From Odontesthes bonariensis (taxonomy: Eukaryota; Chordata; Actinopteri; Atheriniformes; Atherinopsidae), in contig NC_134510.1 in the NCBI RefSeq assembly GCF_027942865.1, forward strand, positions 9,206,183-9,270,182: DNA of 64,000 bases, given 5' to 3'. Shown piece after piece: positions 48,061-64,000 of this stretch; positions within the stretch are counted from its first letter, which is position 1, and the number at the start of each line of letters is the position of its first letter. Under the pieces are notes generated by a model. The model ran no database searches. It was not told where the DNA came from and saw only the letters and a program-made list of their open reading frames with translations. Made by a program: the position numbers and the translations under genes.

Positions 48061-49389
48061 TCATGGCATGGTATCTTTGGTTTGAACAGTGCTATCTTTG
48101 TTTTGAACTCTGGGTGTTGTGCTGCTCCTTGAACATCCTGCACATCCCCCTGTGTCCTGCTCTGCCAGGACAGATGATGTAAGAGGAGGAGGAGGGGGTG
48201 CCCTGCGTTTCTCGGTAGATGGTGGTCGCTGGAGTCCTGGCTGGGATAGAGACATCCTTTTGAGACCTTGGGTGATGTGGAGTAAAGGGTCTGGTGAGGG
48301 GGGAGGGCTGGGGGTTGTTTGCCTCGCTGCTGTGTCCTTCAGTCTAATCTGTACAGTCATGTTTGGGTTTGCCGTCCCAACAGCATGACGTAAATGTGCA
48401 CCAAGTAATCTGCATCCAGTTCGATTGGGATGCACGCCATCAGCTCTGAAACGCTCCTTACAGTTCCAAAAGATAATAAAGTTATCAATGAACTTAATCC
48501 CATGGGCGATGCATGCATTTGACAACCATGTGTTCAGGCCGAGAAGTCTGCTGAAAAGTTCAATTCCTTTACCCACAGTAGGAATGGGGCCAGAAATGGA
48601 GACCCGGTGTGCTCCATAGTGACACAGTCTCTCCAACAGCAGAGAAAAATCCTTCTTCAGGATCTCAGAGCCAGTCTTCCTTCTCAGAATATCAAAAGAC
48701 CCTGTGTGGACCATGATCCTCGTGCCATCTGGATGAGTAGACAGAATGGTCGGCAAAATATCTATCAGTTCCCTGACTGATGTATCAGAAAAAGTTATAT
48801 TTTCCGTCTTTGCCATTCTGACATGCTGTGTTATAGAGTCCCCGATCAGAATGGAATATATTGCTTTTTGTGTGGAGGTGTCGATCACTTCTGTAGTCCT
48901 CACCTTGGTTGTGGGATTTGGGCTTCTCCTGATGATCTGGTTAGCCCTTGGCTGAGGTTTGGGGCCATTTATTTTGTTTGTCTTCATGTTTGGGTTACAT
49001 TCATCATCACACACTCTATTTTGAGTCAATGGATCGTATCTATTGTGCAATAGAACTTCAGGTGGCGGAGTGAGTGCTGGAGGTTTAGGTTTAGTGCTGG
49101 GTTTACCTCTGCGACGGACAACATGAGACCAGATCCTGGCCGGGGTTGATGATTTGGGTTTGGCACCAACACTGTTCCAGTGGGTGATATCAGTCGGACC
49201 GTCCGGTTTGGAAGCTTCACCAGATATTCCAGTGTCATTCGGGCACATCCAGGGAAGTGTGTCAGCCAGGGCTGCAGCATGAGGCTCCACATCAGCTGTG
49301 ATCCCGCATAGAAAGATCTGAGTTAGTCCTTTGGCACGTGAAGGCTCCACAGCCTGCACAGGCGCTATAATAGAGTCAATAAATTCCAA
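48061..49389 (-). CDS. LINE ORF1 with SGNH/GDSL esterase-like domain
   Basis: An intact 442-codon frame. The N-terminal ~180 residues are Pro/Lys-rich and low in complexity. The middle holds an SGNH-hydrolase-like domain: ILIGDSITQHV (block I with the Ser), a degenerate block III (VHTGSFDI where GxND is usual), and ADGVHPNRTGCRLLG with the Asp and His of block V. ORF1 proteins of CR1/L2-type LINEs carry such an esterase domain. It stands 123 bp upstream of the ORF2 start on the same strand, the normal LINE order. It is probably a recently active copy, since the frame is open, but the rest of the element is missing. Confidence 0.8.
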   Translation of the reverse strand: MEFIDSIIAPVQAVEPSRAKGLTQIFLCGITADVEPHAAALADTLPWMCPNDTGISGEASKPDGPTDITHWNSVGAKPKSSTPARIWSHVVRRRGKPSTKPKPPALTPPPEVLLHNRYDPLTQNRVCDDECNPNMKTNKINGPKPQPRANQIIRRSPNPTTKVRTTEVIDTSTQKAIYSILIGDSITQHVRMAKTENITFSDTSVRELIDILPTILSTHPDGTRIMVHTGSFDILRRKTGSEILKKDFSLLLERLCHYGAHRVSISGPIPTVGKGIELFSRLLGLNTWLSNACIAHGIKFIDNFIIFWNCKERFRADGVHPNRTGCRLLGAHLRHAVGTANPNMTVQIRLKDTAARQTTPSPPPSPDPLLHITQGLKRMSLSQPGLQRPPSTEKRRAPPPPPLTSSVLAEQDTGGCAGCSRSSTTPRVQNKDSTVQTKDTMP

Positions 49390-50325
49390 ATGTTTTGCAG
49401 CGTTTAAATTCTCTTCTCGAGCTGTGTTATCCTCACAGAGAGTCGCTCACACTGTGTGCAGCTCACTGATACTGCAGGGTTAGGAGACATTGTCCTGTCC
49501 GATTCGCTTTGCAAACGGGAGGGATAATACTGTTTACAAATATACAATTAAAAGAAAAAAAATAAAATAATAAAATTATATCCGTGACTTTTGGAAAGAC
49601 GTAGAATGATTTAAAAGCAAGTAAAGCAGTAAGCAGCAGGAGGAAGCAGAGACTAGTCTTGAAAAAGAGTCTAAAATATGTATATTTCTCATCATGACCC
49701 GTAAGACCAGGAGGAGACTGCTGATGTGTGGAGTGAGTTTGGGGGGTCTGGACTGTATACCAGTGAAGTTATTGATTACTATTGAAGTTATCGATTAATA
49801 TTCCCAAATAGAAATTCACCAAAATTATGCAAAACATTTTTTGTGTAAAACAACTGTTGTAGTATGACCAGGAGGAGACTGCTAATATGTGTAGTGAATT
49901 TGGAGTTTCCGTAATGTATAAAAGTGAATTTATTGATTTACTATTGAAGTCATTAATGATTAATAACAATTAAAAAAAAAAACACGTTTTTTTTGGTCCA
50001 AAACAGCTGTTGTAGTATGACCAGGAAGTGATCGCTGATGTGTGTAGTGATTTTGTAAGGTGTGTATTTTATAACAGTGAAGTTATAGACGTTTTTATTG
50101 ATTCACCAGAATTGTAAAAAAATACCAAAATTATGCAGAACCTGGTTTGTCCATAACAGCTGTTGTAGTGTGGTCACGAGGAGAACGCTGATGTGTGGAG
50201 TGGTTTTAGCATCTCTATCCTGTACAACAGTGGAGTTATAGATTTTTGTTTACAGCGTCTTGCTCTTGTGTTGCAATTTGCAGACGGCCCCTGCGCACTC
50301 GCACGGCTGCAGGCTGCGCATAGGT

Positions 50326-50471
50326 TTTGGTCCTTGTAGCTCCTAGTCTATGCTATGATGGGACAGAGGTATCATTTATGTTTTGACAACGTTTGGCTTC
50401 AGACTTATTGATCCCGGAAGTCCGAATCTGTGAATATCTTTCCAACTTTACTTAAGTGAAGCTGTTCTTCA
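50326..50471 (+). promoter_or_regulatory. Short presumed promoter of the xylose isomerase gene
   Basis: Only about 150 bp separate the right arm of the foldback-like element from the candidate first exon. It contains CCCGGAAGTCC, an ETS-type core, at about 50413-50423. No TATA box is obvious. If transcription starts here, the transposon arm forms the immediate upstream region. Confidence 0.35.
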
Positions 50472-53400
50472 ATGGAAGAGGACTGTTTGTCCCCAGATTA
50501 CATGTGAAGAAATTCAGTCTCACGATCTGCTCCTAAACACAGTTTGTCCATTCCGCTACATTTCCGATGGGAGACAAGGCCTACGCGGGTTGAAATAGCC
50601 CTTTCTCATCAAATCTTATCAAATATTGCTCGACTATGTTCCACAGGCATTCCCAAGATCCAGTATGTTCCAGGTGCTGGACCCACAGATGTCATGTGCT
50701 TCAAACACTACGATGCAGAGGAGGTAGGTGTGGCTCACAGAGACACATGTATGGAAATGGAGCTTGGCTGCAAATACTGAAACTGACAGGAATGAAGTAG
50801 ATTTGTTGGGATCCAACAACACATTTTTTTTCTTCTTGAGGGCCTTACAGGAAGTGGTAGTTTTAAATGCAGAGCTGTGGCCTTCTGTGTGGAGCTCAGT
50901 GTTCCTCTGTGCAGGTGCTGATGGGGCGGACGATGGAGGACTGGCTGAGATTCTCAGTCTGCTACTGGCACTCCTTCTGTGGAACTGGTACTGTAACAAC
51001 TGAGCCAAACGGTCGGCAGAGGCTTTGCGCTGAGTAAAACAGATTCCCTCTTTACATCGGGTTAGCACTTTTCTCCTTTGTGTAGGCGCTGATCCTTTTG
51101 GGTTTCCAACCCTCCACCGGAAATGGAATGAAGGCTCCCCGATGGAGTCGGCCAAGAAGCGTCTTCGTGCTGCCTTTGAGTTCTTCACCAAGCTTGGTGT
51201 GAGGGAATTCAGCTGAGCTTTGATATGTTTTGTACAGTGCTGTGCAGAAGTCTTGAGCCACCTCTCATTTCTTCATGTATTGCCAGGAAAACAGCAAATT
51301 GATCGAGCAATTAATTGAAACGTGTGCAAGCATGATAAGAATGCAGAATGCAAAGCAAAAATGGTTCGCAAATGCAATGAACTTGAAAGTCAATATTAGG
51401 CATGCTCACCTTTATTTTTAAACACAGCCTGAACCCTCTTATGACAAGCTTTCTTGTTATTTCTTTAAGTAGTCTTCAGGAATAGTTCTATAAGCTTTTC
51501 CAAAGCTCTTTGGATGTTGGCTGTTGATCCCACACTGCTTCAATAATGTTGAGGTCCAGGTTCTGGGGAGGATTAATCCCTCCATAAGCCCTACTGCCAC
51601 ATTTTTCTAAGTCCACTTCTTGTGTCATTTGGCATACCTCAGCCTTTTCTCCCCGTTTTCCCTTCCTTAAGAATGGCTACTTGACAGCCACCCTTCCATG
51701 GAGACCATTTGTGATGATCTCTAATAATTCAGATGGCGCTCATCTTCTGTAGATAGTTTTTTAGCTGTACCCTTTTCTTCTTTTGTCCTCCACTTGACCA
51801 ATTTCTTCAGTTCCTTAAGGACTGCACGCACCATGCAGAAATATGCCACATTTTCAGCTGATCATTCTTTATCACATTGTTGTTGCAAAAACACTATTTA
51901 TTGTCTGTCAAACTATGTTATCTTTGTACTATGTTATCACTTATTTTGTAGATTCAACTAAAAACTGAACTGAAACTAGAAACTGTAGCAAAACCAACAA
52001 TGTGGTTTTACAACAGAATATCAAGTTTTCTGTGATGTGTGTAAATATCACTGCTTATCTCTTGAGTATGGTGCCTTTTTTTATGCTATAGTAATTCATA
52101 GGTGTGCGTTAAGCGGCTTAACAAACAAGAAATGTATGAATATGAAATTGTTCAAGTTCAAGAATTGGACTGAAACTGTGTGAAAAAGCAGCCGGTGTCC
52201 AAAGAAAGTAAAAATATTTCTAGAAAATATTAGATTCTTAAAATTATGGCTCCTTTGAAGCAAAATATGAAGAAAATATGAAGACTTTTCCACAGTGCTC
52301 TATTTGGTCAGAATTAGTACATTGCTTCTGTAAAACTTCTGCTTTTGTTTCACAGGTCAAGTATTACACATTTCATGACCGGTGAGTGACTTCAAATAAT
52401 CTTGCTTTCACCCCATTTTAGAAAGTTCAGACAGAAGCTACATTTACCCTCAAGTGGGTTTTGTATATTAACTGTAGTTTAGACCGCAAATAATTTCAGT
52501 CAGACACAATTCACAAATGTTAGAGGATTTAGATTATTTCAAAAAGGTACACATGTTTAACAAAATTGACTTACATTAGTAAAGAGTCCAAAATCCTGGG
52601 CAGCTGACGCATACTGTGATAGCAGCCACACTCTTTATCAGGTAGACTGCAGCTCAGTCTGCACATCATCAGCCTGGAGGCCAGCACTTGCTGAACAACG
52701 AGATGTTTTTGTTTTTAATCCTTTTTGTTTAATATAAGCACATAAAAGACCTCTCAGTTGAGCTCTTCTCCTCACAGTGATATGTCCCCTGAGGGCTCCA
52801 CTTTGGAAGAGTCTAACAAGAATCTGGATGAAATCACAGAGCTGGCTCGCCACCTGCAGAACCAGACTGGAGTCAAAGTGCTGTGGGTCACCTGCAACCT
52901 CTTTGCCCACCCAAGGTCGGTATTCTTAAACCAGCATGTACGAAAATAAATGTGACACCAGGCTGTGTGGGAGGAGGTGCAAAGTGTTCAGCAGTCATGA
53001 AAATGTGTCTGGATCCTGTAAGCGGCTGGCTCCGAATCACAAAGCACCGTTTCCCCACAGGAGTTTTTTAAATAATGCCACTCCAGTTACTGTGCTGTGG
53101 CTACGAAAAAAATAATTTTGTGGGCAGATACAGAATTAGTTTGATCATGCACTGAGGCATTAATAGCAGGAGGCAAGGCGCACAGCTCCAGCCTCTCCAG
53201 GGAGGAAAACCCTCTTACAAATGCAGCAGCTTGCGTCATTAGGAAGTGATACAGTAAATTTAAATCAATGAACAAGCAAGTTTAAACTTGGTATACACAT
53301 TTGTAGCCAGCTACTTAAATGAAACTGTCATGTCTTCAGGTGGATCATTCATCCTCTTCAACTCACTGAAAATATCTTTCGTTGTATTTGTACTTTTGCT

Positions 53401-56263
53401 CTACCACTAATTGGTGTCATGCATGCGTTAACGTTAAATGTCACATGACAGGTACATGAACGGCGCTGCCACCAACCCGGACTTCCATGTTCTGGCCTAC
53501 GCCAGCGCTCAGGTGAAAAAGGGTCTGGACATTGCCAAGAAGTTGGGAGCAGAAAACTTTGGTGAGGACTTGATTTGTGTGACATGTAAAGTCCGTCATT
53601 TCCATTTGTAAATATTGTCCAGTCTCTGTAATCCGAATATGTTTGTCTCCTCAGTCTTTTGGGGAGGTAGAGAGGGTTTTCTTTCCGTCCACAACACAGA
53701 TGTCGCAGCTGAACTGAAACATATGGCCAACTTTTTCAAAATGGCCATCAGTAAGTGTGCACGTGAATATGAGAGCAGGCTGAGTTTCGGTTTGTCTCCA
53801 GTCTGTATAGCTAATGTCTGTGAATCCGTCTCCAGAGTACAAGGAGAAGATTGGGTTGAAGTGTCAGTTTCTTATTGAACCCAAGCCAAAGGAGCCCTGC
53901 AAGCACCAGTATGATTATGGTGAGGCTTCCTAAATCTAACGAAGCAAATACGCCATTTCATCATCATCATCCACCTCCAGTGTTGAATGTTTCTCACTCT
54001 CTCCTGCTTTAGATGCTATGAGTGTGATAGGATTCTTAAAGCATTATGGTTTGGAGAGCCACTTTAAGTTGAACATCGAGCCCAACCACACCACTCTGGC
54101 AGGGCACTCCTATGAGCATGACGTTGTCATGGCCTCAGCGTAAGACCTCATCATTTTACTGGAAATTTAAAGTTATCTATGTTGGAAAAGTTGCTGTCAT
54201 AGCTTGAGTGCTGCCATGTGTTAAATGTTCTTTGTCGTCCTCGCTGACCGGTGAACAGTTTTGGCATGTTAGGCTCAGTTGACTCAAACACCGGCTCTCC
54301 TGATCTGGGCTGGGACACAGATCAGTTCCCCATGGACATCAGGAACACCACCTTGGTCATGAAGGTAAGCTGATTAAATGAGTCTGTCTACTAAGTATGC
54401 TGCCGGTAATCTTCATAAAAGTGACATTGTTCAAAAGTTATACGATGATCAGCCACAACATGTAAAAGACAACTTGCAAGATTACTGCAGAGATGAGGAG
54501 TGCAGCAGACAAATGGGATGCCGTGAGAGTTGGACAGATGAAGAAGAGGAGGGTATCAGGTGGATAAGATACAGTTTGTCACAGTTCAGAATCATTTATG
54601 TGAACACAAGTGTAAAGTTTGGTTAATAAGGAGGAAAAAAACAAAAACAATGTCAGCAATATACTAAAGCTCTAATTTATTCTTAATGTTTTATTACGTT
54701 TAAAAATAACTCAGACTGCACTCATTTGTTATTATAGCAGATGACTTGTACAACACACTTTAACTTAATTTACTCCACAATAACTTGAACATCCAATGAC
54801 TGAACTGGACTAAGCCTCAATTGTTTCAAGATCATACATGAACAACACCCCTGGGGGGTTGAAATGTAAATTGACAGTCCAAATATGACTAGTCATGAGC
54901 AGCCTACAGCCATTTCCGACTGTGTAATGCTTTTTTTTTTTTAACATGACAGCAGCTGAAGTGGGAGACTTAACTGCTAATTACGTCCGTAGAATTGGTC
55001 ATTGCGACAACAAATTGTGATGTCAAAACAGTGTCACAATTTAATTCTATAATGGTGATGCTGCGATCATGGGTTTGTCCAGTCAACATACACTTACATC
55101 CATGCCCACTCCTCTACACAGTTCTCTTGCTACGTGAGATTTGCCAGCTATTTGGTTACTTACTCTGTTATCTGCATTGTGTTGGACACATAACGTAAAG
55201 TGCCCTTAAAAGGATTTCTTTTTTTCTTTGAAATAATTAGATAAAAGTAGACCACAAAAGTAAAACGGTTGGCTAAATGAGGTAGAAGAGTGTCGCTGGA
55301 GTCATAATCAAAAGCAACTCCCTGTCAGCTCAGTTCAGTTTAGAAAACTCTGTTTATCCCAAATGGGCAATTCGGTTTGACAGCCTTCCCAATTCACTTA
55401 ATATATTATCCACTTTTGCACTGTTAGTATAAATCTGTCAACTGATGCATATTTAACTATCATTCAAGCCACTAATGAACAATTAAGGTTTAATCGGGTA
55501 AAGTGGGATTTTGAAATAAGGAAATGGCTCTCTTTAGTAGCAGCACATGAAAACGGAGCTAATGGAACCAGTAATTTCTTAGTGTCTAATCTATTACAGG
55601 CCATCATTGAACAAGGTGGTCTGCAGCCAGGAGGCCTGAACTTTGATGCAAAGGTGCGCAGAGAGTCCACAGACCTCGAGGACCTTTTCGTGGCTCACAT
55701 TGGAGCCATGGACGCCTTTGCAAGAGGACTCAGGAATGCTGTTCGCCTCATTGAGGACGGGGTAATGGCTGGTATGGTGAAGGTATGCGTTCAGCCGCTC
55801 GTATGTAAAACAGACCGTCCTGCACCGTCTGTGAATGAACGATCAAGTCATGTCCAACGTTAAACAGGAGCGGTACTCGAGCTTCAGTCATGGCTTGGGG
55901 CAGAAGGTGGAGGATGGTTGTGGCACCTTAGAGGAGATGGAGGTAAGACACCAGCCAAGCTGCTCAGCGGGAGTTCCATTTAATAAAGTGGAACGGCTGC
56001 CAGCTGCAGGTGCTTTCTGCACAGTAACTTCTCTCGTTAAAGCTTCCTTATTAATCAGTGTAGTTTCCTAAACTTAGAGGGAAACATAGCTGTTGAATTA
56101 TACATTTAACAAGTCATCTGAATGAGAGAGGATGGCCCCCCAGATATGAATATTTTTTGTTTTTCTTTTATGATTTCAGGCTTTCATCGAGCAAAACGGG
56201 GAGCCAAGAGCAACATCAGCAAAGCAAGAAAAATACGAGTCAATCTTTAATCATTACATATAA
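50472..56263 (+). CDS. Xylose isomerase (XylA-type), nuclear, 13-14 exons
   Basis: Interconverts D-xylose and D-xylulose (EC 5.3.1.5). Exons: first coding exon unsettled (candidate 50472-50484), then 50647-50723, 50915-50987, 51086-51198, 52356-52381, 52778-52915, 53452-53561, 53655-53750, 53836-53919, 54013-54139, 54259-54364, 55600-55782, 55868-55942, 56180-56263; 434 residues with the candidate start, the usual family length. Motifs in order: IPKIQY, FKHYD, FCGTGADPFG, FHDRD (H99, D102), FVFWGGREG (W186), LIEPKPKEP (E230, K232), [12 protein letters not shown] (E266, H269), GSVDSNTG (D294), GWDTDQFP (D305, D307), [13 protein letters not shown] (D337). All known catalytic and metal residues are kept. 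From memory it resembles plant xylose isomerase more than the common bacterial enzymes (RRESTDxEDLF, SAKQE near the end). An AATAAA lies at 56614. Neighbours are ordinary fish genes. Confidence 0.93.
51233..52305. mobile_element. Degenerate Tc1/mariner-like transposon in a xylose isomerase intron
   Basis: The left end ACAGTGCTGTGCAGAAGTCTT resembles the CAGTGCTGTGCAAAAGTCTT terminus of fish mariner-type elements. The right end, read inward from 52305, is AGAGCACTGTGGAAAAGTCTT. Inside, the minus strand has traces of a transposase-like 3' half but many stops. It is about 1.07 kb. Its presence in the intron shows that the xylose isomerase gene sits in normal fish DNA. Confidence 0.65.
54365..55599 (+). 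other. Xylose isomerase intron
   Basis: 1.2 kb between the GWDTDQFP exon and the LNFDAKVRR exon. No repeat or exon was recognised. Confidence 0.5.
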
Positions 56264-57320
56264 TCAAAAAGTGATGAAGTTCTGCCTGTAGGATAAAACA
56301 GGACTAGGAAGCGACTTTCTTAAAGTTTTGTATTAGTCCGGTTGGAATTAGAACATGTTATTAATCATGTAAACATTTACAGATGAAATGTGTGTCTCAA
56401 GTATTTGTGGTGCTGTTGACATAAAGAATCATCTGGATGTATTTGTACGAACTCATGTTTACTGTTTAAGAAACTATGTTGTCAGAATGAAGTTGAGTGA
56501 TCATGTTTACTGGCAGCTTTTTACAGTCCAGTTAACAAGTCACAAGTGTGCACAGCTACGATGTTCCAGCAGAAAATGAAATAATGTTACGTTTAAAAAC
56601 AGTCAAACTGTACAATAAACTTGTGACTTTGTGACTTGACTGTTTTCAGGGAAGCTAATTCTACTTTAATATTAGGGCTGAATAGACCTTTGATCCTGAA
56701 CGCCCAAATAGTATTTACCTTGAATAGGTTATGGCAGACAGTAGTTCGAAGTTGTACTATAGGAAAACTTCTAACTATATATATCTATAGTTTTATGTTA
56801 CACTGTGTACACTGTTACACTATGTTTTATAGATTGAGGACATATGTGACTGGAAGATATCATTATTATTATCTTCCCCAGCAGTCTTACATAATTGACA
56901 AATCTAACTAACCAGTTTATGTTGATAAAAGTTGTTCTGTAGTTCATATAACATCATTTTGGACACTGCCACCCACACACCAACAGTGGAAAGAACTCTC
57001 ACTCTATTATGTGATTCGAATCCACACCTGGCCAGATGTGCCACTCTAGTCTCAAGCCCTTTAAAATGAATGATATTGCATAGACATTATGACTGTGGAG
57101 TGTAACTGGATTATGGCTCTTTTACTTTTTGTGGTGACTCGATAGATACAGCGTGGCGTCTTAACTCGAGTAGAGTCCTAATATGTATGAGACACGCAGT
57201 CTAAATGGTGGTACGTTGTTACCCCACAGAGATCATTCTCCTGTCAAACATCCATAATCTTTGATCCCGTGCAGCCTCTGGACTGTCAAAGAAATAAAAC
57301 TCGCTTTCCATTGACATCAC
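56264..57320. other. Xylose isomerase 3' UTR and spacer to sqle
   Basis: An AATAAA at 56614-56619 probably ends the xylose isomerase transcript (3' UTR about 370 nt). The remaining ~700 bp before the sqle promoter has no supported gene or clear repeat. Confidence 0.6.
56614..56619 (+). terminator. Xylose isomerase polyadenylation signal
   Basis: AATAAA about 350 bp after the stop codon, followed by GTGACTTTGTGACTTG, a GT-rich downstream element. Confidence 0.7.
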
Positions 57321-57480
57321 ATCATACTACAGTCTTGCCGGACGGCTGTCCAATCAGCGAGCGAGAGGAGGCTCGATGCTGGCGCTACTGTCCAATCAGC
57401 ACAAAGCGTGAGCTCTGCTCACCTGTTCATCAGCTGTGATTGGAGGGTTGGGCATTGGGGCAGGCGTAATGTAAAAGCAA
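57321..57480 (+). promoter_or_regulatory. sqle: sqle promoter with three CCAAT boxes
   Basis: CCAATCAGC occurs at 57350 and again at 57392, and an inverted box (ATTGG) at 57439-57443. NF-Y bound to such boxes works with SREBP at sterol-responsive promoters. ATCACATCAT at about 57326 is a weak match to sterol response elements (ATCACNCCAC type). GC content rises locally. Sterol regulation is inferred from the gene's family, not proved by a perfect SRE. Confidence 0.6.
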
Positions 57481-57765
57481 CGAATCGGAAATGGTCCGTC
57501 TTTCTCATTTTCATAAAATATTCAGCAGCATCCGCTCAACCGTCTGTGAACAAATGGGCTGGAGTTTCACAGACTATCGCTGGTTTTGGGCAAACTAATT
57601 CATTTTTTTTAATTTGTCTTTTTTTTAAATTATTATTATTTGAGAAACAAAATTTAAACCAGAATCATCACTAAGTGGATCCTTTTATATAGACATATTT
57701 GATCAGTTAAGACGTTTCTTTGTCATATTTTCCCATCATTTAGCCTTTATCATTATTTTTAAGAG

Positions 57766-63787
<6,022 letters not shown>

Positions 63788-64000
63788 AGAGCTCCAGAGC
63801 AAGACCAAACTGAGTATCTTCCTAAAAGGATGCCTGTTGGCTTAAACACTCTTCCATTTTAACTGGTATACTTGGAGAACCGTGCTGTTTTTAGGTACAT
63901 ATTTGTCAGTTATACAATATTGTCATTGTATATGTTTCGATATGGACTTATTATGCTGTAATGCCTTGGTTGTGTTCCTGTCTGTGCTCACCCCCAGAGG
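63788..64000 (+). other. sqle: Start of the sqle 3' UTR
   Basis: The 213 bp after the stop contain no AATAAA, so the transcript probably continues past the window. Confidence 0.6.

Larger units (their letters stand above)
47080..50325. mobile_element. Foldback-like element: inverted arms of ~150-bp repeats flanking a LINE piece
   Basis: The outer left sequence CCGTGCGAGTGCGCAGGG (about 47100) has its reverse complement at about 50288-50305. The following ~170 bp match closely in inverted orientation, for example GTTATGGACAAACCAGGTTC against 50142-50161. Further in, both arms consist of degenerate repeats of about 140-160 bp sharing AGTCTCCTCCTGGTCATACTA and CAACAGCTGTTTTGGAC: about three units on the left (47100-47520) and four on the right (49690-50320). 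Between the arms lies the 5' half of a LINE. No transposase was recognised. It could be a foldback DNA transposon carrying a captured LINE segment, or a LINE inserted in it and later deleted. Confidence 0.75.

Noticed and set aside
47160-50230. Regularly spaced repeats as a CRISPR-like array
   Set aside because: Units are ~150 bp, degenerate and mirrored in two arms, in a eukaryotic genome; a foldback transposon explains them.
50472-56263. Xylose isomerase as bacterial contamination or a recent bacterial insert
   Set aside because: The frame is broken by a dozen spliceosomal introns with matching phases, contains a fish transposon remnant in an intron, and has a eukaryotic poly(A) signal.

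Overview
The window looks like a ray-finned (teleost) fish chromosome. Genes are split into short exons with GT-AG introns, 3' ends carry AATAAA/ATTAAA signals, and the spaces between exons hold small inverted-repeat transposons, CR1/L2-type LINE pieces, Tc1/mariner-like remnants and microsatellites typical of fish. All gene models below were built by hand: reading frames joined across splice sites, phases checked for consistency, and proteins compared with families known from memory. No alignment or database search was run.

Layout, left to right. (1) 1-19.9 kb, + strand: the 3' two thirds of spire1, an actin nucleator. It includes all four WH2 repeats, a separate 177-nt in-phase exon matching the position and size of the mitochondrial 'ExonC', the Spir-box and the FYVE-like zinc finger; the KIND domain lies off the left edge. 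(2) 23.4-27.6 kb, +: iqcg (DRC9), a ciliary nexin-dynein regulatory complex subunit with a C-terminal IQ motif. (3) 30.4-28.5 kb, - strand: a five-exon gene for a 202-residue protein that I do not recognise. It carries two motifs resembling the RHIM amyloid core of RIPK1/RIPK3/ZBP1/TRIF but no kinase, death or TIR domain. (4) 33.4-44.8 kb, +: rnf144b, an RBR ubiquitin ligase with a C-terminal membrane segment, preceded by a spliced upstream ORF whose stop overlaps the main start codon (ATGA). (5) 45-50.3 kb: transposon-derived DNA, including a decayed LINE and a 3.2-kb structure with inverted arms built of ~150-bp repeats that enclose the 5' half of a LINE. (6) 50.5-56.6 kb, +: a 13-14 exon gene for a complete xylose isomerase with every catalytic and metal-binding residue in place. 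This is very unusual for a vertebrate and is the most striking item in the window. (7) 57.3-63.8 kb, +: sqle, squalene monooxygenase, complete with 11 exons and a promoter carrying three CCAAT boxes.

The genes are not an operon-like system: they belong to cytoskeleton, cilia, ubiquitin signalling, sugar and sterol metabolism. Two items deserve follow-up as possible undescribed biology: the vertebrate xylose isomerase, and the twin RHIM-like small protein beside iqcg. Secondary leads are the ATGA uORF of rnf144b, the spire1 ExonC counterpart, and the inverted-arm element that has trapped a LINE 5' end and ends about 150 bp upstream of the xylose isomerase gene.
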